From assembly GCA_003453835.1 (NCBI GenBank), contig DMMN01000298.1, positions 15,755 through 23,667 of the forward strand: a stretch of DNA of 7,913 nt, in the 5' to 3' direction. The position numbers were made by a program, and so were the translations under genes. The notes beneath the pieces were generated by a model. That model had not been told where the DNA came from, did not search any database, and worked only from the letters and a program-made list of their open reading frames with translations. Below, in pieces: positions 5,247 to 7,913 of the stretch (the stretch's first letter is position 1; each line of letters starts with the position of its first letter). This stretch comes from Bacteroidota bacterium. Its GTDB lineage: Bacteria > Bacteroidota > Ignavibacteria > UBA10030.

Positions 5247-6239
5247 TCATCGCATCAACGCGTTCAAAGAAGAATCTTCTGTAAGAAACTTCACGAGTAC
5301 CGCATTTACGGAGTCCGGAAGGTCGGTATTCATCATATGTCCGGCCTCCGTGATGATCTTCACTCTTGCGTTCGGAATGAAGGCTTCCGCACGCTCCTTT
5401 GCCTCTGCCGCCGACCCGATCACCTCATCGCGTTCTCCAAGCAGAAGCAGGGTGGGCGCCTTGATCTGCATGAGTTCTTCATCGGAAAGCTCCCACGGCG
5501 TCGGAAGAAATCCGCGGCAATCCATTGCCACCCACATATGCTCGCTGAATGTTTCTCGCGTACGACGGTTTGTGCTGAGTGCCCACTCGATCATGTCCCG
5601 CTTCTTCGATTCCGTCGGAAACCAAACGAGCGAGAGAATGCGCCACACCACCTTGAGCGAAACGCTTGCGATTCCCATCGGACCCAGGAGCGCCAACTTC
5701 GCGACCCGGTTCGGTTCCCGAGCGGCATAGTGCATTGCGCTCCAACCGCCAAGGGATGCGCCGGCAAAGCAGGCTTTTTGAATTCCGAGCGAGTCGAGCA
5801 GCTCATTCAGCCATTCCTGCACTCTGTCGGCGTCGTCGAGACTCTCATCCGTGTCATACAACCGGCTTTTGCCGATGTCTCCAAGCCCGTCGACGGCGTA
5901 GGTTCGGAAGTGCCGGCTCAGGCTCTCGATGTTGTCTTTCCACATCATAGACGTCACGCCCATCGCGTGGAGGAGTACGAGCGGCGGCTTGTCCTTTCCG
6001 CCGCTCACGGTTACGTGGGTTGTGCCGAAGCGAGTGGGAACGCGGAGGGTGTCAAATGGTACCGGCCACTGAGCAAGCTTCGAGTCGTAGATCGAGATAA
6101 TCTTCGCCTCGTGCTCCGGCGACCTGTACATCTGAGAGCTTGCACAACCGGACAGGAGTATTCCGGTCGCGAGAAGAACTGCTTGGTACATGCTTTGGCT
6201 CAAAGCATGATCTTTCCGGCTGGTAGAGGTTGTGTTCAT
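5247..6239 (-). CDS. Lipid-anchored alpha/beta-hydrolase
   Basis: This 330-residue alpha/beta-hydrolase has a lipoprotein signal peptide with lipobox LLSGC (Cys32), placing it in the envelope instead of the cytoplasm. The catalytic triad reads well: nucleophile S162 in GASLGG (160-165), acid D271 in LLLLGERDEV (264-273) and H301 in EAGHMMN (298-304). LLHAMG (89-94) supplies the oxyanion region, with HAMG where HG.G is common. A cap region lies at about 190-255. The N-terminal motif PVPFDTLRVPTRFGTTHV (59-76) resembles a group of carboxylesterase-like hydrolases I know mainly without lipid anchors. The substrate is unknown; esterase or lipase-like activity is the safest guess. The ATG at 6239 lacks a clear ribosome-binding site; the ATG at 6191 (residue 17) would still give a short lipoprotein signal. 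A second lipoprotein gene follows after 16 nt. Confidence 0.88.
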   Translation of the reverse strand: MNTTSTSRKDHALSQSMYQAVLLATGILLSGCASSQMYRSPEHEAKIISIYDSKLAQWPVPFDTLRVPTRFGTTHVTVSGGKDKPPLVLLHAMGVTSMMWKDNIESLSRHFRTYAVDGLGDIGKSRLYDTDESLDDADRVQEWLNELLDSLGIQKACFAGASLGGWSAMHYAAREPNRVAKLALLGPMGIASVSLKVVWRILSLVWFPTESKKRDMIEWALSTNRRTRETFSEHMWVAMDCRGFLPTPWELSDEELMQIKAPTLLLLGERDEVIGSAAEAKERAEAFIPNARVKIITEAGHMMNTDLPDSVNAVLVKFLTEDSSLNALMR

Positions 6240-6509
6240 TTGATGCTCGTTCGGTTTCCTGGACCTTCATGATGAATGCTTCTTGATGCCTATTGCATAG
6301 ACGAGCCAGGGACGAGAAAGATGCAGATGGGTTTACTCTAAGAGGAACTCGAGATTTGGGGTGCGACGGAAGACGCGCATAGGATCTTCTGCAGCGGTAT
6401 AAGGTACCGTGGCGGCTACTTCCATCACTGTTCTCCAAAACAATGAGCCGTGTTTCTCTAAATAATGGGCACAATAGAGCCGCAGATAATTTGGTGCGGG
6501 GGGCTGTGT
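6240..6509. other. Intergenic region upstream of the hydrolase gene
   Basis: These 270 nt hold the end of the transporter/SRPBCC transcript and presumably the promoter of the lipoprotein pair. I see no gene-like frame with a ribosome-binding site, no tRNA, and no convincing -35/-10 pair. Two small inverted repeats are present (6395-6409, and 6496-6527, which overlaps the SRPBCC stop) but neither has terminator or operator character strong enough to call. Confidence 0.5.
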
Positions 6510-7079
6510 TTAAGGACTCCTCCCCGCTTCCGCTTTCTTTTTGGCCGCTCGAAGAATCGCACGCCGGATGATGCCGCTGCCGGGAGAGATGAATCGCCAG
6601 TAGCGGGCGAATCGCTTCCGTGCGGCAGGATCTGTTGCGTGAACGCGGGTCTCGGTACGAAGAATCGAGAAGCCGTCGACCTCCTCAACGCGGAAGCTCC
6701 AACCTGCTTTTGCCCACAACGCCTCATCGAACTCGAAAAAATCTATCGGGCGATCTATCTTGCGACAGATGCTCCCGGTCGGTTCCCAAAACCGGCCTAC
6801 CAATCCGAACACAATCTCGTTTGGTGAGTCATCGGCGAGGACCACAAATCCCCATCTTGTCATCTGATCAAAGAATGGCTCTTCGTCTCGCGCCGAGAAC
6901 CGCTTCCTCTCGAGAATCCATGCTGCAAGCGAACGGACAAACATCAACAGGCCAACAAGCGGGACATCGGCGGGAAGGAGACTGCGGAGAGACGAGAAAA
7001 CATCGGCTGGCGAACGTTTGACGGAAATCGAATGGATCTCGCTGAACTCGTATTCAGGGACGAACTCATTCAGTAACAT
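6510..7079 (-). CDS. SRPBCC-fold (START-like) protein of unknown function
   Basis: The 189-residue product looks like a helix-grip (SRPBCC) ligand-binding protein. It has an opening beta/alpha unit EIHSISVKRSPADVFSSLRS (14-33), GFVVLADD (77-84), EIVFGLVGRFWEP (88-100), AGWSFRVEE (125-133), LRTETRVHATDPAARKRFARY (140-160) and a long C-terminal helix with WRFISPGSGIIRRAILRAAKK (161-181). Similar proteins with the GRFW...TETRV...YW...PGSGLIRR pattern occur as uncharacterised family members; SRPBCC proteins bind hydrophobic ligands in a deep cavity. There is no signal peptide. The ATG lies 3 nt after the transporter stop codon and lacks a clear ribosome-binding site, suggesting one transcript and translational coupling. 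The stop is TAA at 6512-6510. The fold is likely, the ligand unknown. Confidence 0.75.
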   Translation of the reverse strand: MLLNEFVPEYEFSEIHSISVKRSPADVFSSLRSLLPADVPLVGLLMFVRSLAAWILERKRFSARDEEPFFDQMTRWGFVVLADDSPNEIVFGLVGRFWEPTGSICRKIDRPIDFFEFDEALWAKAGWSFRVEEVDGFSILRTETRVHATDPAARKRFARYWRFISPGSGIIRRAILRAAKKKAEAGRSP

Positions 7080-7082
7080 ACG

Positions 7083-7913
7083 TTAGTCGCTCGTGCGTGC
7101 TTCTTGTGGCTTCGGAAGGCTCCCCTCACTGCTGTCATCCGTTTTGATCTTCGTGAGCCCGAGATTCTTGAAACTCTGGGAAGCCCTGCGCGCATTGAAT
7201 GTGGTAATGAGTGCAACGGCAACCACAATAATCGTTGCCGCGAAGAGCGTTCGCGCTCCGAGTGATTCATCCCCAAGAAGCCAGCCGAGAAATACGGCAA
7301 TGACGGGGTTGACGTATGCGTACGTCGAAACCTGCGCCGGCGGCGAGACCTTGAGCAGCCAGATGTACGACGTGAACGCGATGAGAGAACCAAATACGAT
7401 GAGATATGCGACAGAGATTACCGAGCGTGCAGAAACCTCGGCAATGTCGAACCGGGCACCTTCTCCAAACAGAAGTCCTGCGAGCGTCAACAATACACCA
7501 CCAGCGAGCATCTCCATGGCTGTGGCAAGGAACGGGGATGACGGAAGCGGGGCTTTGCGTGAGTACATCGATCCGGCAACCCAAGCGAAAGTGCCGACGA
7601 CAATCACCGCTGCACCGGGAAGATGAACCTGATCGCCACCGACAAGTTTCACGGGATCGATGAGCACGACAATGCCCACTGTGCCGAGCGTCAATCCAAT
7701 AATCACATCGAACGTCGGTTGCGCGCCTCGTTGCAGCCAATCGATCATCACAAACCATAAGGGGGAAGAAGCAATGATCAAAGCGGCAATACCGGAAGGC
7801 ACCCACTGTTCCGCCCAAGCGACCGCGCCGTTGCCGACCAGCAGAAGCAGTCCACCGACGATCGTAGCTGATCTCCAATGAGCAACTGTGGGCTTCGAGC
7901 TTCCCCGCATCCT
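7083..7913 (-). CDS. DMT/EamA-family permease, N-terminus outside the window
   Basis: The frame is open to the window edge, so about 30-50 N-terminal residues are missing; the ATG at 7910 is probably internal. Numbering from it, eight of the usual ten membrane helices are visible: about 15-35, 39-59, 67-85, 99-118, 128-149, 163-186, 194-214 and 220-239. Family hallmarks are WAEQWVPSGIAALIIASSPLW (32-52), closing the first EamA repeat, and STYAYVNPVIAVFLGWLLGDE (195-215) in the second. It is an inner-membrane exporter of the drug/metabolite transporter superfamily; relatives move amino acids, nucleobases or drugs, and the substrate cannot be read from sequence. A charged cytoplasmic tail (about 240-275) follows the last helix. 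The stop lies 3 nt before the SRPBCC gene, and the two probably share a transcript. Confidence 0.9.
   Translation of the reverse strand, partial: RMRGSSKPTVAHWRSATIVGGLLLLVGNGAVAWAEQWVPSGIAALIIASSPLWFVMIDWLQRGAQPTFDVIIGLTLGTVGIVVLIDPVKLVGGDQVHLPGAAVIVVGTFAWVAGSMYSRKAPLPSSPFLATAMEMLAGGVLLTLAGLLFGEGARFDIAEVSARSVISVAYLIVFGSLIAFTSYIWLLKVSPPAQVSTYAYVNPVIAVFLGWLLGDESLGARTLFAATIIVVAVALITTFNARRASQSFKNLGLTKIKTDDSSEGSLPKPQEARTSD

Noticed and set aside
5337..6272. Plus-strand open frame of 311 codons opposite the hydrolase gene
   Set aside because: It is antisense to a gene with a complete catalytic triad and lipobox. Its translation is rich in Arg, His and Cys with no recognisable domain or signal.
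6395..6409. CGGTA-N5-TACCG inverted repeat as an operator upstream of the hydrolase gene
   Set aside because: The five-base arms are expected by chance in 270 nt, and no promoter can be placed next to it.
6052..6474. Minus-strand 140-codon frame covering the gap before the hydrolase gene
   Set aside because: It overlaps the hydrolase N-terminus out of frame, has low-complexity Ser/Arg content and no ribosome-binding site.
6496..6527. GC-rich inverted repeat (GCGGGG/CCCCGC) around the SRPBCC stop codon as a terminator
   Set aside because: The loop is 20 nt long and includes the stop codon, and no U tract follows on the minus strand.

Overview
The window carries nine protein-coding genes, all on the minus strand, so it reads naturally from position 7913 down to 1. 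There are no RNA genes, mobile elements, CRISPR arrays or integration scars. Composition is even, with moderate GC. Two exported proteins have predicted signal-peptide cleavage sites followed directly by glutamine (LNA|Q and ALS|Q), a pattern typical of Bacteroidota and relatives. Two others carry lipoboxes, and one ends in an outer-membrane beta-signal. A Gram-negative host, probably of the Bacteroidota/FCB assemblage, is the best guess; this is inference and no gene here fixes the taxon.

Layout in transcription order. (1) 7913-7083: a DMT/EamA-family permease whose N-terminus lies outside the window, followed 3 nt later by an SRPBCC-fold protein (7079-6510), probably cotranscribed. (2) After a 270-nt gap, a pair of lipoproteins: a catalytic-triad alpha/beta hydrolase (6239-5247) and a beta-sandwich, carbohydrate-binding-like lipoprotein (5230-4559, possibly starting at a CTG at 5164). 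(3) A NimA/pyridoxamine-phosphate-oxidase-like flavoprotein (4417-3800) and a small antibiotic-biosynthesis-monooxygenase-like (ABM) protein (3711-3385). (4) A stand-alone TrpF-like TIM barrel (3302-2637), followed by a 278-nt non-coding stretch with a long imperfect hairpin. (5) A small outer-membrane beta-barrel-like protein (2358-1771) closed by a strong rho-independent terminator. (6) A secreted Sel1-repeat protein (1601-27) with its own upstream region.

The genes look like a run of short accessory transcription units (envelope proteins plus small redox, detoxification or ligand-binding proteins) rather than one pathway. No clear new multi-gene system is visible. The points most worth a second look are the TrpF-like enzyme with its altered substrate loop and no trp neighbours, the hydrolase/beta-sandwich lipoprotein pair, the AGGAGG-CTG start candidate, the hairpin at 2521-2578, and two promoters placed so that transcription would begin at the start codon.
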